DNA of 64,000 nt from Rhodospirillales bacterium URHD0017 (GTDB taxonomy: Bacteria; Pseudomonadota; Alphaproteobacteria; Reyranellales; Reyranellaceae), in contig FODP01000008.1 of assembly GCA_900110395.1 (NCBI GenBank), positions 264,922-328,921 on the forward strand, written 5' to 3'. A model generated the notes under the pieces. It was given only the letters and a program-made list of their open reading frames with translations. It was not told the DNA's origin and did no database searches. The number at the start of each line of letters is the position of its first letter. Position 1 is the stretch's first letter. Positions 1 to 9,901 of the stretch are shown one piece after another. Position numbers and translations under genes: made by a program.

Positions 1-238
1 AGAAGGCGAGGTCGGGCGCGATCTCCGGTCGGCAACGCAGGCAGGGGCGGAAGCCCGCCTCCTGCGCGGCGGCAGCCGAAGCGAAGAAGCGGCAGTTCTC
101 GAACTTCGGGGGACGCGCCGGGCAGATCGGCCGGCAGTAGATGCCGGTCGAGGTCACGCCCACGAAGACGCGGCCATCGAAGCGGGCGTCGTGGCTCTGG
201 AAAGCGCGGTAGTAGGTTCGGCGATCATGCAGTTCCAT
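1..238 (-). CDS. Ada-type zinc domain protein, probable AlkA/Ada DNA alkylation repair (3' end outside window)
   Basis: Reading leftwards from an ATG at 238, the first 79 residues form an Ada metal-binding domain. Cys35 and Cys39 (motif YCRPICPA) and Cys66 and Cys69 (motif PCLRCRPE) are the four zinc ligands; Cys35 would be the methyl-phosphotriester acceptor of Ada. The spacing between the pairs and the segment ENCRFFASAAAA are typical of Ada/AlkA proteins that carry this domain ahead of an AraC-type helix-turn-helix and a 3-methyladenine glycosylase domain. The rest of the gene lies beyond position 1, so I cannot tell whether it is AdaA, full Ada or an Ada-AlkA fusion. The role is repair of alkylated DNA, possibly with self-activated transcription. 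Confidence 0.85.
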   Translation of the reverse strand, partial: MELHDRRTYYRAFQSHDARFDGRVFVGVTSTGIYCRPICPARPPKFENCRFFASAAAAQEAGFRPCLRCRPEIAPDLAF

Positions 239-301
239 GCCGCGAATCTAGTACGTGCAAGCGGCCGTCGCTCGCGATTTTCGGACCTCTATGTCGGAGC
301 C

Positions 302-327
302 CATACCTCACGCCCAGATGAGGTATG
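302..327. promoter_or_regulatory. Perfect 9-bp inverted repeat upstream of the MFS exporter, candidate operator
   Basis: CATACCTCA (302-310) is followed by 8 bases and then by its exact reverse complement TGAGGTATG (319-327). The repeat ends 25 bases before the MFS start codon and lies between two divergent genes. The geometry suits a TetR- or MarR-type dimer site. A hairpin in the leader is the alternative. No regulator gene is adjacent inside the window. Confidence 0.5.
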
Positions 328-352
328 AGCGCTGGTCGTTTGACCCTACGGC

Positions 353-1777
353 ATGAACATGGTCATTCGATCTCAAATGTCGGAGGAAACGGTCGAGACC
401 GGCTGGAGCGCCTTGCTGCGTCCGGCCTGGCTGCCTGCGGTGGCGGTTCTTGTGGGCGGCGTGCTGCTGCATTCCATGAACGTGCTGATGCTGGCCACGG
501 TCTTGCCGAGCGTGGTCGACAATCTCGGCGGCGCCACGCTGATGAGCTGGACGTCCAGCGCCTTCCTCGCCTCGTCGATCGTGGCGGCGACCTGCACTGG
601 CTACCTGACCTCGATCCTGGGTGCGCGCACGGTGTTCTGCACCGGTGCGGCGATCTTCGGCCTGGGCGCGCTCACCTGTGCGCTGGCGCCGACGATGGGC
701 CAGGTCGTCGCCGGCCGTTTCGTGCAGGGCTTCGGTGGTGGCCTGCTGACGGCGATGGCCTATGTGCTGGTCCGCGCCACCTTTCCCGAGAACCTGTGGG
801 CGAGGGGCTTCGCCCTGCTGTCGGGCGCCTGGAGCATGTCGATCCTGGTCGGCCCTCTGGTCGGCGGCCTGTTCGCCCGCTACGGCGACTGGCGCGGCGC
901 TTTCTTCGCCGTGACGGCGATGGCCGTCATCCTGGTCGTGGTGGCGCTGCGCGCGCTGCCGCTCAGCGCCACGAGCGGCGCCAGCGCGCGCGTGCCGGGC
1001 CTGCGGGTGCTGCTGATCTGCGTCGCGATCGCTGCCATGTCGCTGATGGCCATCGCGCCCGGCGTGCCGGCCAAGGTCCTGCTGCTCGCTGGCGCCATCG
1101 CGGCCCTGATGGTGACGTTGAGGATCGATCGCCGCGCGCCCCAGCCGTTGTTGCCGACCGACGCCTTTTCGTTCGGCAGCCTGACGGGTGTCGGCTTGTG
1201 GCTGTGCCTGCTCGTCGCGATTGCCTACAGCCCCTTGCAGATCTTCGTGGCGATCTTCCTGCAATCGCTGCACGGGCTCGATCCGCTGGAGGCGGGCTAC
1301 ATGGTGGCGGGGGCCTCGTTCGGCTGGACGGGGATGTCGCTCATCGTCGCCGGCACGCCGGACGACCGCAGTGACCGGTTGCTGATTGCCGGGCCGCTCA
1401 TGATGGCCGTGGGCCTGCTCGGTGTTGCCCTGCTGATGCCGCTGAAGCCGGCGCCGGTCGTCTTTCCGGCGATCGCGCTGGTCGGCGCCGGTATCGGCTC
1501 GTGCTGGGCCTTCGTTGCCCAGAGGGTCATGGGCGGCGCGCGCGCGGGTGAGGAGAATCTCGCGGCCTCATCGCTCGCCACCGTGCAGCAGACCGGCTTC
1601 GCGCTGGGCGCCGCGCTCGCCGGCCTTGCCGCCAATGCCGCCGGCCTGTCGGCCGGATTGACCCGCACCGATGTTGCTGAAGCAGCGTTCTGGGTGCCGA
1701 TGAGCTTCGTGCTGGCCGCGCTTGCCGCGATTGTCGCGGGCTTCCGCCTGATGCAGCTGCGCCGCCGGGTCTCTTAG
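353..1777 (+). CDS. MFS transporter, drug-efflux type
   Basis: The 474-residue product is almost entirely hydrophobic helices, with about 12 to 14 predictable membrane spans. Its N-terminal half resembles drug:H+ antiporters: LATVLPSVVDNLGG in helix 1, a degenerate loop-2 motif (GYLTSILGAR) and a helix-5 antiporter-like motif (GPLVGGLF, near residue 168). It probably exports small molecules across the inner membrane by proton exchange; the substrate cannot be read from the sequence. ATG at 377 is an alternative start; neither start has a strong ribosome binding site. The gene is divergent from the Ada-type gene and follows a palindrome at 302-327, which suggests local repressor control. Confidence 0.85.
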   Translation: MNMVIRSQMSEETVETGWSALLRPAWLPAVAVLVGGVLLHSMNVLMLATVLPSVVDNLGGATLMSWTSSAFLASSIVAATCTGYLTSILGARTVFCTGAAIFGLGALTCALAPTMGQVVAGRFVQGFGGGLLTAMAYVLVRATFPENLWARGFALLSGAWSMSILVGPLVGGLFARYGDWRGAFFAVTAMAVILVVVALRALPLSATSGASARVPGLRVLLICVAIAAMSLMAIAPGVPAKVLLLAGAIAALMVTLRIDRRAPQPLLPTDAFSFGSLTGVGLWLCLLVAIAYSPLQIFVAIFLQSLHGLDPLEAGYMVAGASFGWTGMSLIVAGTPDDRSDRLLIAGPLMMAVGLLGVALLMPLKPAPVVFPAIALVGAGIGSCWAFVAQRVMGGARAGEENLAASSLATVQQTGFALGAALAGLAANAAGLSAGLTRTDVAEAAFWVPMSFVLAALAAIVAGFRLMQLRRRVS

Positions 1778-1793
1778 GAGCGCGGACCTCCTA

Positions 1794-1813
1794 GGTCGCG
1801 GTAAACCGCGACC
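1794..1813. terminator. GC-rich stem-loop between convergent genes
   Basis: GGTCGCGG (1794-1801), loop TAAA, CCGCGACC (1806-1813) forms an 8-bp perfect stem 16 bases after the MFS stop codon and 20 bases before the end of the convergent peptidase gene. There is no clear T-tract on either side, so termination is a reasonable but unproven role. Confidence 0.4.
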
Positions 1814-1833
1814 CTGTCCACTCCCAGCAAAGG

Positions 1834-2613
1834 CTAAGCCGCCTTTGTGTGCTCCACGAGCGCCTTGCCGAAGGCCTGGAACAGAGCGCGGTTGATGGGA
1901 TTGCTCTGTGGATCGTATTCGGCGTGCCACTGGACGCCGAGCGCAAAGGAGGGCGCGTCGGCGATGCGGATCGCCTCGATCGTGCCGTCCTCCGCCACGC
2001 CTTCGACGAAGACCCGCTCGCCCGGCTCGAGGATGCCCTGGCCGTGCAGCGAGTTCACGCGGATCGATTCGCGGCCGAGCAGCTTGGTGAAGAAGCCATC
2101 GGCGGCCAGCCGCACCTCGTGGCGATCAGCGAACACCACCTCCGGATCGGGATGGACATCGCCGTTGGCCAGGCGCGGCATGCGGTGGTTCATGCGTCCG
2201 GGAATGTCGCGGATCTCGGGATGAAGCGTGCCGCCGAAGGCCACGTTCATCTCCTGCAGGCCACGGCAGATTCCGAACAGCGGCACGCCGCGTTCGACGC
2301 AGGCCTTGATCAGCGACAGCGCCATGGCGTCGCGAAGCTGGTCGTAGGGCTCGTGCCGGGGATCGGGCTCGACGCCGAAGCAGGTCGGATGGACGTTGGC
2401 GCGGGCGCCCGTCAGCAGGATGCCGTCGACGGCACCCAGGAGGGCGTCGACATCGGTGATGTCCGGTGTGCCGGCAAACATCAGGGGGAGCGCGCCGGCA
2501 ACCTCGGCGATCGCGCGCATGTTGCGCTGTCCCACGAGCTGCACATTGTGCCGGTCGTTCACGACTTGGGCGTTGCCGATAACGCCGACCACCGGTTTCG
2601 CCTTGCCAGCCAT
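1834..2613 (-). CDS. Gamma-glutamyl-gamma-aminobutyrate hydrolase family (peptidase C26)
   Basis: This 259-residue protein belongs to the class I glutamine amidotransferase-like C26 family (PuuD-like). The nucleophile elbow is seen as LFGICRGLQEMNVAFGG (Cys near residue 116). The catalytic His lies in LGVQWHAEYDP near the C-terminus. These enzymes cleave gamma-glutamyl amides such as gamma-glutamyl-GABA to glutamate plus an amine in the cytoplasm, usually in polyamine or putrescine catabolism. No other puu gene is adjacent, so the physiological substrate is uncertain. The length is normal for the family. The next gene upstream on the same strand is a nucleoside hydrolase about 110 bases away. 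Confidence 0.88.
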   Translation of the reverse strand: MAGKAKPVVGVIGNAQVVNDRHNVQLVGQRNMRAIAEVAGALPLMFAGTPDITDVDALLGAVDGILLTGARANVHPTCFGVEPDPRHEPYDQLRDAMALSLIKACVERGVPLFGICRGLQEMNVAFGGTLHPEIRDIPGRMNHRMPRLANGDVHPDPEVVFADRHEVRLAADGFFTKLLGRESIRVNSLHGQGILEPGERVFVEGVAEDGTIEAIRIADAPSFALGVQWHAEYDPQSNPINRALFQAFGKALVEHTKAA

Positions 2614-2721
2614 TCCCTCTCGCCGTTGGAAGCTCTTACGGTACGAGAACTAAGCGCATTTCGTGCCAAGGGAAAAGAAAATCGCCTGCACGGCAGCCAT
2701 AGGAAAAATTATCCCATGGCC

Positions 2722-3672
2722 CTATTTCGGTGGCGACCAGGCCAGGGAGGCCGCAACCAGGGCGGCCAGACGGTCCAGCCGGGCCTCCTCGACAACGGTG
2801 ACCGCAGGCGTGCCGAGCCGCCCGGACGGGTCGATGACCGTCATGCCCCGGGTGAGGCCGGGCGCCAGCGCCACGCCCACGGACGCCCGCAACGCCTTGG
2901 TGACGATGGCGGGCTCGACCACGACCGCCGCCGCCAGGGGATCGATCAGGAACAGCCGATCGCCCTTGCCCTCGCGCACGTGGCGGCTGCGGTCGTGCTC
3001 CATCAGGCCGCGGACGAAGGCCTTGTAGTCGCTCTCTGGCGCCGCCTGGAACATGCGATCGATGTCGTCGCCCTCCAGGAAATGGCCGACGCAGGGCTCC
3101 CAGGGAACCACGGTGGTGTCGAGTCCGGCGCCGAGCACGATGGCGGCCGCTTCGGGATCGCAGAAGATGTTGAACTCGGCAGCGGGGGTGACGTTGCCGC
3201 GGCCGTGAAGCGTGCCGCCCATGACGGTGAGTTGCCCGATGCCCTTGGCGATGCCGGGTGTGCGCCGCAGTGCCAGCGCCAGGTTGGTGAGCGGCCCGAT
3301 CATCAGGAGATCGACGGGATCGGCCGCCGCGGCCGCGGCCGTCAGCGTGGCGGTGAGGAACTGCACGGCGTCGGAGCCGGCAAGGTCGCGGGTCTTGGCC
3401 GGACGACGCGCGCCGCCCAGCCCGTCCTCGCCATGGACGTGACGGGCATCGATCCGGGTCTCGACCAGCGGCTGGGCCGCGCCGGCGTGCACCTCGATGT
3501 GCGCGCCGGCGGTGGCGAGAATGGCCAGCACGTTGTCCGTCGCCGCCTCGAGGCTGACATTGCCGTACACCGTCGTGATGGCGTCCGGCGCGCGGCCGGC
3601 AGCGATCAGCAGCAGCAGCGCCTGGGCGTCGTCGACGCCGCCGTCGGTATCGAGGATCAGTCGGTTTGCCAT
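2722..3672 (-). CDS. Nucleoside hydrolase (inosine/uridine-preferring family)
   Basis: The calcium-binding signature of nucleoside N-ribohydrolases is at the N-terminus (LILDTDGGVDDAQ, DTDxGxDDA). A second Asp-containing motif, VMGGTL, lies near residue 150, and the active-site-type AEFNIFCDPEAA follows near residue 165. The enzyme hydrolyses ribonucleosides to ribose and free base. The released ribose could feed the pentose phosphate genes elsewhere in the window. I chose the ATG at 3672 because it places the signature where homologues have it. The frame stays open to an ATG at 3711, 13 residues longer, and neither start has a good Shine-Dalgarno. Confidence 0.88.
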   Translation of the reverse strand: MANRLILDTDGGVDDAQALLLLIAAGRAPDAITTVYGNVSLEAATDNVLAILATAGAHIEVHAGAAQPLVETRIDARHVHGEDGLGGARRPAKTRDLAGSDAVQFLTATLTAAAAAADPVDLLMIGPLTNLALALRRTPGIAKGIGQLTVMGGTLHGRGNVTPAAEFNIFCDPEAAAIVLGAGLDTTVVPWEPCVGHFLEGDDIDRMFQAAPESDYKAFVRGLMEHDRSRHVREGKGDRLFLIDPLAAAVVVEPAIVTKALRASVGVALAPGLTRGMTVIDPSGRLGTPAVTVVEEARLDRLAALVAASLAWSPPK

Positions 3673-3749
3673 GGGTACGTAGGGTCCGAACTCCGCCAGA
3701 CGACGCATCATCGTCCAACTAGGTCTCGCTCATCCAGAAGGAGAAAGCG

Positions 3750-4157
3750 ATGACCGATGTGGATGTTCAGGATTTCGTCAGCCGTTTTGCGGCAGCGTGG
3801 GCGGCGCGAGACCCCGAGGCCTTCCTGGCGCTGTGGCATCCCGACGGGGTCCTTCGCTCGCCGCTGTACGACCGGCCGGTCGCGGGCAAGGAGGTGGGAC
3901 GCCTGACCGAGCTGGTCCGGCAGACCGCGCCGGATCACGTCTGGCAACTGCTCGACTGGACGGCACGGGGCGACGTGGTGGTCGTCGAATGGCAGGCGAC
4001 CCGCACCGCCGGCGGCCAGCGGATCGACTGGCGCGGCGTCGACAAGTTCCGCCTGCGCGACGGTCGGATCGTCGAGGAGACCGTCTACATGGACACCGCG
4101 GCGCTGCGGGCGGCGCGCGGCACCGTGTGGCCCGAGCCGCTTATTCGGCTGAGCTGA
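3750..4157 (+). CDS. NTF2-like (SnoaL-type) fold protein
   Basis: This 135-residue protein has the pattern of the NTF2/SnoaL superfamily: an N-terminal helix (FVSRFAAAWAARDPEAFLALW) leading into HPDGVL, and later beta strands with VVVEWQATRT and FRLRDGRIVEE. Such proteins are small cone-shaped enzymes or binding proteins. The fold does not fix the reaction, and no catalytic set can be assigned. The start is supported by AGAAGGAGAAAGCG before the ATG. It is divergent from the nucleoside hydrolase. Confidence 0.75.
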   Translation: MTDVDVQDFVSRFAAAWAARDPEAFLALWHPDGVLRSPLYDRPVAGKEVGRLTELVRQTAPDHVWQLLDWTARGDVVVVEWQATRTAGGQRIDWRGVDKFRLRDGRIVEETVYMDTAALRAARGTVWPEPLIRLS

Positions 4158-4218
4158 AACTCAGCTCATGTGCAATGCGAAGGCGTGCGGCGGCGGGGCA
4201 GGGGTGTATGCTGACAGA

Positions 4219-4686
4219 ATGATCAAGCTGCAGCGCCTGGGTCACGTGCTCATCTCGGTGCGTGATCTCGAAAAGTCGAAGGACTTCTATACCCGCCTGC
4301 TCGGCTTCAAGGTCCTCGAGCAGGACCCCGAGCATGGTGGCCTGTTCCTGTCGATTGGCGGGCTCGGCAACACCTTCGACCTCTTCCAGTGCACCAACCC
4401 CGAGGCGGTGGCGACGTCCGACGAGGATCTCGCCGGCCGCAACGGCCTCGGCGTCAGGCACATCGCCTTTGCCGTCGAAACCGAAGGCGACCTCAGGGAT
4501 GCATACTTTGCGCTGCAGTCGGAGGGCGTGCCGATCCTCCGCGCGATCGATCATGTCAGCCAGAAGAGCATCTACTTCCACGATCCCGACAAGAACCTGC
4601 TCGAGATCGTCTGGGAGCGGCCCAATGCGCTGGAGATATTCGCCCGCGGCCGCGGTGACGAGGACAAGCCGCTGACGTTCTCCTAA
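4219..4686 (+). CDS. VOC superfamily (glyoxalase/dioxygenase fold) protein
   Basis: The 155-residue product has two beta-alpha-beta-beta-beta modules of the vicinal oxygen chelate fold. The first begins LGHVLISVRDLEKSKDFY, with a metal-ligand His near residue 9. The second begins GVRHIAFAVET and ends DPDKNLLEIVWE, with His and Glu ligands. The pattern is close to catechol-type extradiol dioxygenase and glyoxalase-like proteins, but the substrate is unknown. I take ATG 4219; the frame extends upstream to 4168, where the residues do not look conserved. It follows the NTF2-like gene on the same strand. Confidence 0.8.
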   Translation: MIKLQRLGHVLISVRDLEKSKDFYTRLLGFKVLEQDPEHGGLFLSIGGLGNTFDLFQCTNPEAVATSDEDLAGRNGLGVRHIAFAVETEGDLRDAYFALQSEGVPILRAIDHVSQKSIYFHDPDKNLLEIVWERPNALEIFARGRGDEDKPLTFS

Positions 4687-4773
4687 GTCGCCGCGCTCGC
4701 TTCGACCGCTGCCGAAGCAACGGCTGGAGCGCGGCGCCTATGGTCGCGCCATCGTCAATCGATGGAGCAAATC

Positions 4774-5085
4774 ATGGCTGATCTTCACACATTCAAGGAT
4801 GGTCTTGTCGTCACCGCCTTCTGGGAGGCCAAGCCCGACGAGGTCGACGCGGTGCAGGCGATCGTCCGCCAGTTCCTGCCGCAGGCGCAGCGCGAGGCGG
4901 GCGTGAAGGCGTTCCAGATCCACCAGTCGACCAGCGAGCCGCACAAGTTCTTCTTCTACGAGGTCTTCAAGGACGAGGCGGCCTTCGCCGACCATCAGCA
5001 GACCGATCACTTCAAGACGCTGATCGTGGGACAGGCGGTGCCGAAGCTCGCCAAGCGCGAGCGCACGCAACACCGGTTTGTCTAG
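4774..5085 (+). CDS. Antibiotic biosynthesis monooxygenase (ABM) domain protein, putative quinol monooxygenase
   Basis: This 103-residue protein matches the dimeric alpha+beta barrel ABM family (YgiN-like): VTAFWEAKPDEVDAVQAIV at the N-terminus, then VKAFQIHQSTSEPHKFFFYEVFKDEAAFADHQ, where the H-x5-F pattern is typical. Members oxidise quinols or small aromatics without a cofactor, or degrade haem; the reaction here is not determinable. ATG 4774 is chosen because GGAG sits at a normal distance upstream; an in-frame ATG at 4762 lacks this. The stop codon is 2 bases before a palindromic repeat. Confidence 0.75.
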   Translation: MADLHTFKDGLVVTAFWEAKPDEVDAVQAIVRQFLPQAQREAGVKAFQIHQSTSEPHKFFFYEVFKDEAAFADHQQTDHFKTLIVGQAVPKLAKRERTQHRFV

Positions 5086-5087
5086 CT

Positions 5088-5157
5088 GTCATCCCGAGGG
5101 CGGAGCCCGAGGGACCTTTGCTGATCCGTAAAGGTCCCTCGCTACGCTCGGGATGAC
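5088..5157. repeat. 70-bp palindromic repeat element overlapping the 3' end of the molybdopterin oxidoreductase
   Basis: The element starts GTCATCCCGAG (5088-5098) and ends with its exact complement CTCGGGATGAC (5147-5157). An inner pair, GAGGGACCTTT (5110-5120) and AAAGGTCCCTC (5130-5140), stacks on it. Palindromes opening with GTCATCCCGAG are a familiar dispersed repeat in alphaproteobacterial genomes. Here the element supplies the last four codons and the TAG stop (5142-5144) of the minus-strand gene. It may act as a transcription or mRNA end for both convergent genes. Confidence 0.8.
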
Positions 5158-7193
5158 TTCCCCTGCCACGGCCCGACGTCGAGCCAGGTGCTCTGGTACG
5201 TGGCGCCTTCGCCCATGTCGGTGTAGCGGTCGGAGCAGAGCATGTTGATGGTGCCCGACACGGCCTCGCTGGCCGGCCGCTGTCCGGGCACCAGCACGAC
5301 GCCGGGCTGGATGTCGTCGTTGACCTGCAGCATCAGTCCGATCTCGCCGCGGCCGTTGAACAGGCGCACCTCGTCGCCCTGCTTGAGGCCGCGCTTGGCC
5401 GCGTCCTCGGGATGCAGCACGCAGAACGGCTTGCCCTCGCGCTGGCGCAGGAAACCCACGCCCGAGAACGCCGTGTGGGCCTGGAAGTAGCCGGGCGCCG
5501 TCAGCAGGCGCAGCGGCCACTTGGCGGCTTCGGCCATTTCGACCGGATCCTCGTTCCAGTCGGGCAGGGCCGAGATGCCCTGCTTTGCGAGCTGCTCGGA
5601 ATAGAATTCGAGCTTGCCGGACGGCGTCTTGAACTGCTGGCCGTTGAAGGCATGGGCGATGTGGATGGGCTCGCCGGCGAACAGCTTGGCCGGATCGGCG
5701 GCGGCGGCAGGGCCGGTCGCGCCCTTGAACAGCTCCTTGGCGGCATCCTGAGGAGCGAGGTTGAAGATCGCGTCGGTCAACCCCATGCGTCTGGCGAGCG
5801 CCTGCGCCACGTCGAAGTTCGATCGCGCCTCACCTTGTGGCTTGGCTGCCTGCCGGCCCCACTGCATCCAGTAGGCACCGTAGGCGCGATAGAGATCGTC
5901 GGTCTCGAGGTAGCTCGCGGCCGGCAGCACGATGTCGGCGTACTTCGCGGTGTCGGTCATGAAGGGATCGTGCACCACGGTGAACAGGTCCTCGCGCAGA
6001 AGGCCCTTCTGCACCTTGTGGACCTCGGGGCAGGTCACCGCCGGATTGTTGGCCGACACGTAGAGGGCGAGGATCGGCGGGTCCTTCATGTTCAAAAGGT
6101 CTTCGCCCAGGCGCAGGTGATTGACGTTGCGCGTCGCCGCCGGTCCTGAGGGCTTGCGCACGGCGGCGTAGTTGAGATCGCAGGACGCTGCCGTCAGCAG
6201 CAAGGCGCCGCCGCCTTTCACCGCGTAGTGGCCCGACACGCCGGGCAACAGCGCCACGGTGCGCAGCGCCTGGCCGCCATGCGTCAGTCGCGTCATGCCT
6301 TCGCCGAGCCTGATCAGCGCGGCCTTGGCCTTGCCGTAGAGAGCCGCGAGCTTCTCGATGTCGGCCACAACGAGGCCGGTGATCTCGGCGACGCGTTGCG
6401 GCGGAAATTTCGGCAGGATCTCGCGCTCGACCTTGTCGAAGCCCAACGTGTGCCTGGCGATGTAGTCGCGGTTGGCGAGCTTGTCGCGCACCAGGATATG
6501 CATGATCCCGAGCGCCAGGGCGGCATCGGTGCCGATGCGGATCGGCAGGTAGAGATCGGCGGACTTGGCGCTGCGCGTGCGACGCGGATCGATCACCACG
6601 ATCGGCACGCCGCGCTTCTTCCTCTGCTCCTCGGCGAGCGCCCAGAAATGCACGTTGGTGGCGGCGAGGTCGGCGCCCCACGAGATCACCAGGTCGGAAT
6701 GGACGACATCCTCGGGGTCGGCGCCGCCGACCGGGCCGACCGTCACTTCCCATGCCGTCTCGCAGCACGTGTCGCACACCGTGCCGGCCTGCAGGCGCGA
6801 GGCGCCCAGCGCATGGAACAGGCCGTTCACCAGGCCGCGATTCATCAGGCCCTGGTGGGCGGAGTAGGCGTAGCCCAGCAGGGCGAGGGGGCCGCTTTCG
6901 GCGATGATCGCCTTCCACTTGGCGGCGATCTCGTCGAGCGCTTCGTCCCAGGTGATCGGCTTGAACTGGCCCGAGCCTTTGGGGCCGGTGCGCCTGAGCG
7001 GCGTCTTGATGCGCTCGGGGGAGTTAACGAGGTCGGCGTCGCGGTTCACTTTTCCGCAGGCGAACCCCGCCGTGTATGGATGATCCGGATCGCCCTGCAC
7101 GCGCACGATCCTGCCGTCCTCGACATGGGCAATGAGCGAGCACATGTCGGGACAATCGTGCGCACAGACAACTCGAACGGACGACTTCACCAC
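5142..7193 (-). CDS. Molybdopterin-dependent oxidoreductase (DMSO reductase family)
   Basis: This 683-residue protein has an N-terminal Fe4S4 motif, Cys10, Cys14, Cys18 and Cys46 (CAHDCPDMC then FACGK). It continues as a molybdopterin domain (YTAGF, PITWDEALDEIAAKW, DPRRTRSAKSADLYLPIRIGTD) and ends in a molydopterin dinucleotide-binding domain (PGYFQAHTAFSGVGFLRQREG, LFNGRGEIG). There is no Tat signal, so it is probably cytoplasmic. The family includes formate dehydrogenase, nitrate reductase and biotin-sulfoxide reductase types; the electron partner and substrate are not evident because no small subunit gene is adjacent. The C-terminal residues SSRA are encoded by the repeat at 5088-5157. 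Confidence 0.88.
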   Translation of the reverse strand: MVKSSVRVVCAHDCPDMCSLIAHVEDGRIVRVQGDPDHPYTAGFACGKVNRDADLVNSPERIKTPLRRTGPKGSGQFKPITWDEALDEIAAKWKAIIAESGPLALLGYAYSAHQGLMNRGLVNGLFHALGASRLQAGTVCDTCCETAWEVTVGPVGGADPEDVVHSDLVISWGADLAATNVHFWALAEEQRKKRGVPIVVIDPRRTRSAKSADLYLPIRIGTDAALALGIMHILVRDKLANRDYIARHTLGFDKVEREILPKFPPQRVAEITGLVVADIEKLAALYGKAKAALIRLGEGMTRLTHGGQALRTVALLPGVSGHYAVKGGGALLLTAASCDLNYAAVRKPSGPAATRNVNHLRLGEDLLNMKDPPILALYVSANNPAVTCPEVHKVQKGLLREDLFTVVHDPFMTDTAKYADIVLPAASYLETDDLYRAYGAYWMQWGRQAAKPQGEARSNFDVAQALARRMGLTDAIFNLAPQDAAKELFKGATGPAAAADPAKLFAGEPIHIAHAFNGQQFKTPSGKLEFYSEQLAKQGISALPDWNEDPVEMAEAAKWPLRLLTAPGYFQAHTAFSGVGFLRQREGKPFCVLHPEDAAKRGLKQGDEVRLFNGRGEIGLMLQVNDDIQPGVVLVPGQRPASEAVSGTINMLCSDRYTDMGEGATYQSTWLDVGPWQGKSSRA

Positions 7194-7250
7194 ACCGTCT
7201 CCCCAAGAATGGAAAACGGAGTGTAACAGAGGCCCTGAAGAAGCCTCGCC

Positions 7251-7553
7251 TTACTTCTTCTTGGCAGCGCCCTTAGCTGGGGTCGCTTCCGGCTTGGCGC
7301 CGCCCGACTTCGTGCCGGCGCCAACCCCACCTCCACTGGCGCCGGTCATGCCGAAGCGGTCCTTGAAGCGCTGCACGCGGCCGCCGCGATCGACGGACTG
7401 GCGCACGCCGGTCCACGCCGGGTGGGTCTTGGGATCGATGTCGAGGCGCAGCGTGGCGCCTTCCTTGCCCCAGGTCGACTTCGTCTCGAAAGACGTGCCG
7501 TCGGTCATCGTCACCGTGATCTTGTGGTAGTCGGGGTGGGTCTTCTCTTTCAT
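7251..7553 (-). CDS. rpmE: 50S ribosomal protein L31, with basic C-terminal tail
   Basis: The 100-residue product begins [19 protein letters not shown] and contains [15 protein letters not shown] and KTHPAWTG, diagnostic of L31. It has no Cys, so it is the zinc-free form. About 70 residues align with L31. After FKDRFGM comes a Gly/Ala/Lys-rich tail of about 30 residues ending AKGAAKKK, longer than in most L31 proteins. The start at 7553 has GGAGAGAGTTC just upstream; the frame is open further upstream but that part is not L31-like. It is divergent from cyaY. Confidence 0.93.
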   Translation of the reverse strand: MKEKTHPDYHKITVTMTDGTSFETKSTWGKEGATLRLDIDPKTHPAWTGVRQSVDRGGRVQRFKDRFGMTGASGGGVGAGTKSGGAKPEATPAKGAAKKK

Positions 7554-7749
7554 GAACTCTCTCCAGCGCATGTGGGCCGATTGCCGACCGGCCGGCGCGA
7601 TTAAGGCGGCGGGTATACAGGCGGAAAAGGGGGAGGACAAGCCTGCGGAATGGCCATCAAGTCCTCTTCTTCCATGGGAGAGGCGCCTGAATTCGGATGG
7701 AATATCAGTGTTGTCGGCCGTCCAACAGGCCTGTAGACCGGCCGGGCCA

Positions 7750-8051
7750 ATGAGCGACTCAGTCTTTGAAAGTCTGGCCGACAGCCTTTTAGCCGCCCTC
7801 GAGGAAGGCATCGGCGCCCATGCCGATGCCGAGTTGCAGGGCGGCATCCTGACCGTCGATGGAGATGACGGGACCTGGGTCGTGAACAAACATGCACCAA
7901 CCCGGCAGATTTGGCTGAGCTCGCCCCAGAGCGGGGCGCGCCACTACGCCTTTGACGCGGCCTCGGGCCAGTGGAAGGACACCCGTGGGGGCCCCGACCT
8001 GCTCGCCCACCTGTCGGACGAGCTGGGCGTGGCCTTGGAGTGGAAGCCGCA

Positions 8052-8055
<4 letters not shown>
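7750..8055 (+). CDS. cyaY: Iron donor protein CyaY (bacterial frataxin)
   Basis: The 101-residue protein matches frataxin over its full length. It has an acidic first helix ([23 protein letters not shown]), strand [20 protein letters not shown], the signature [10 protein letters not shown] and a final SGARHYAFD strand. CyaY binds iron through the acidic ridge and modulates Fe-S cluster assembly with IscS/IscU in the cytoplasm. No isc gene is in view. Its stop codon overlaps the start of the next gene (ATGA), so translation of the ABC exporter is probably coupled to it. Confidence 0.93.
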
Positions 8056-9806
<1,751 letters not shown>

Positions 9807-9852
9807 CCTCTCTTAGTTGATTGAAAAATCTGACGAAATGGCTTCTGAGGCC

Positions 9853-9879
9853 GTGAAACTTGCCGGAGTAAAGTTTCAC
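9853..9879. terminator. Inverted repeat after the ABC exporter, candidate terminator or operator
   Basis: GTGAAACTT (9853-9861), a 9-base spacer, and the exact complement AAGTTTCAC (9871-9879) followed by TTTAAG lie 47 bases past the exporter stop codon in unusually AT-rich DNA. The AT-rich stem makes it a weak terminator. A protein-binding site is an equal possibility. Confidence 0.4.
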
Positions 9880-9901
9880 TTTAAGTACTCGCATAATTCC
9901 C

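Noticed and set aside
1849..3753. Long plus-strand open frame (634 codons) across two minus-strand genes
   Set aside because: It is antisense to the C26 peptidase and nucleoside hydrolase, which have clear motifs. Its translation is Arg/Gly/His-rich with no family signature, as expected for a GC-rich shadow.
5089..5520. Minus-strand frame ending with the peptide VIPSVARDL and following residues
   Set aside because: This peptide is the translated palindromic repeat at 5088-5157. The rest is an out-of-frame reading of the oxidoreductase.
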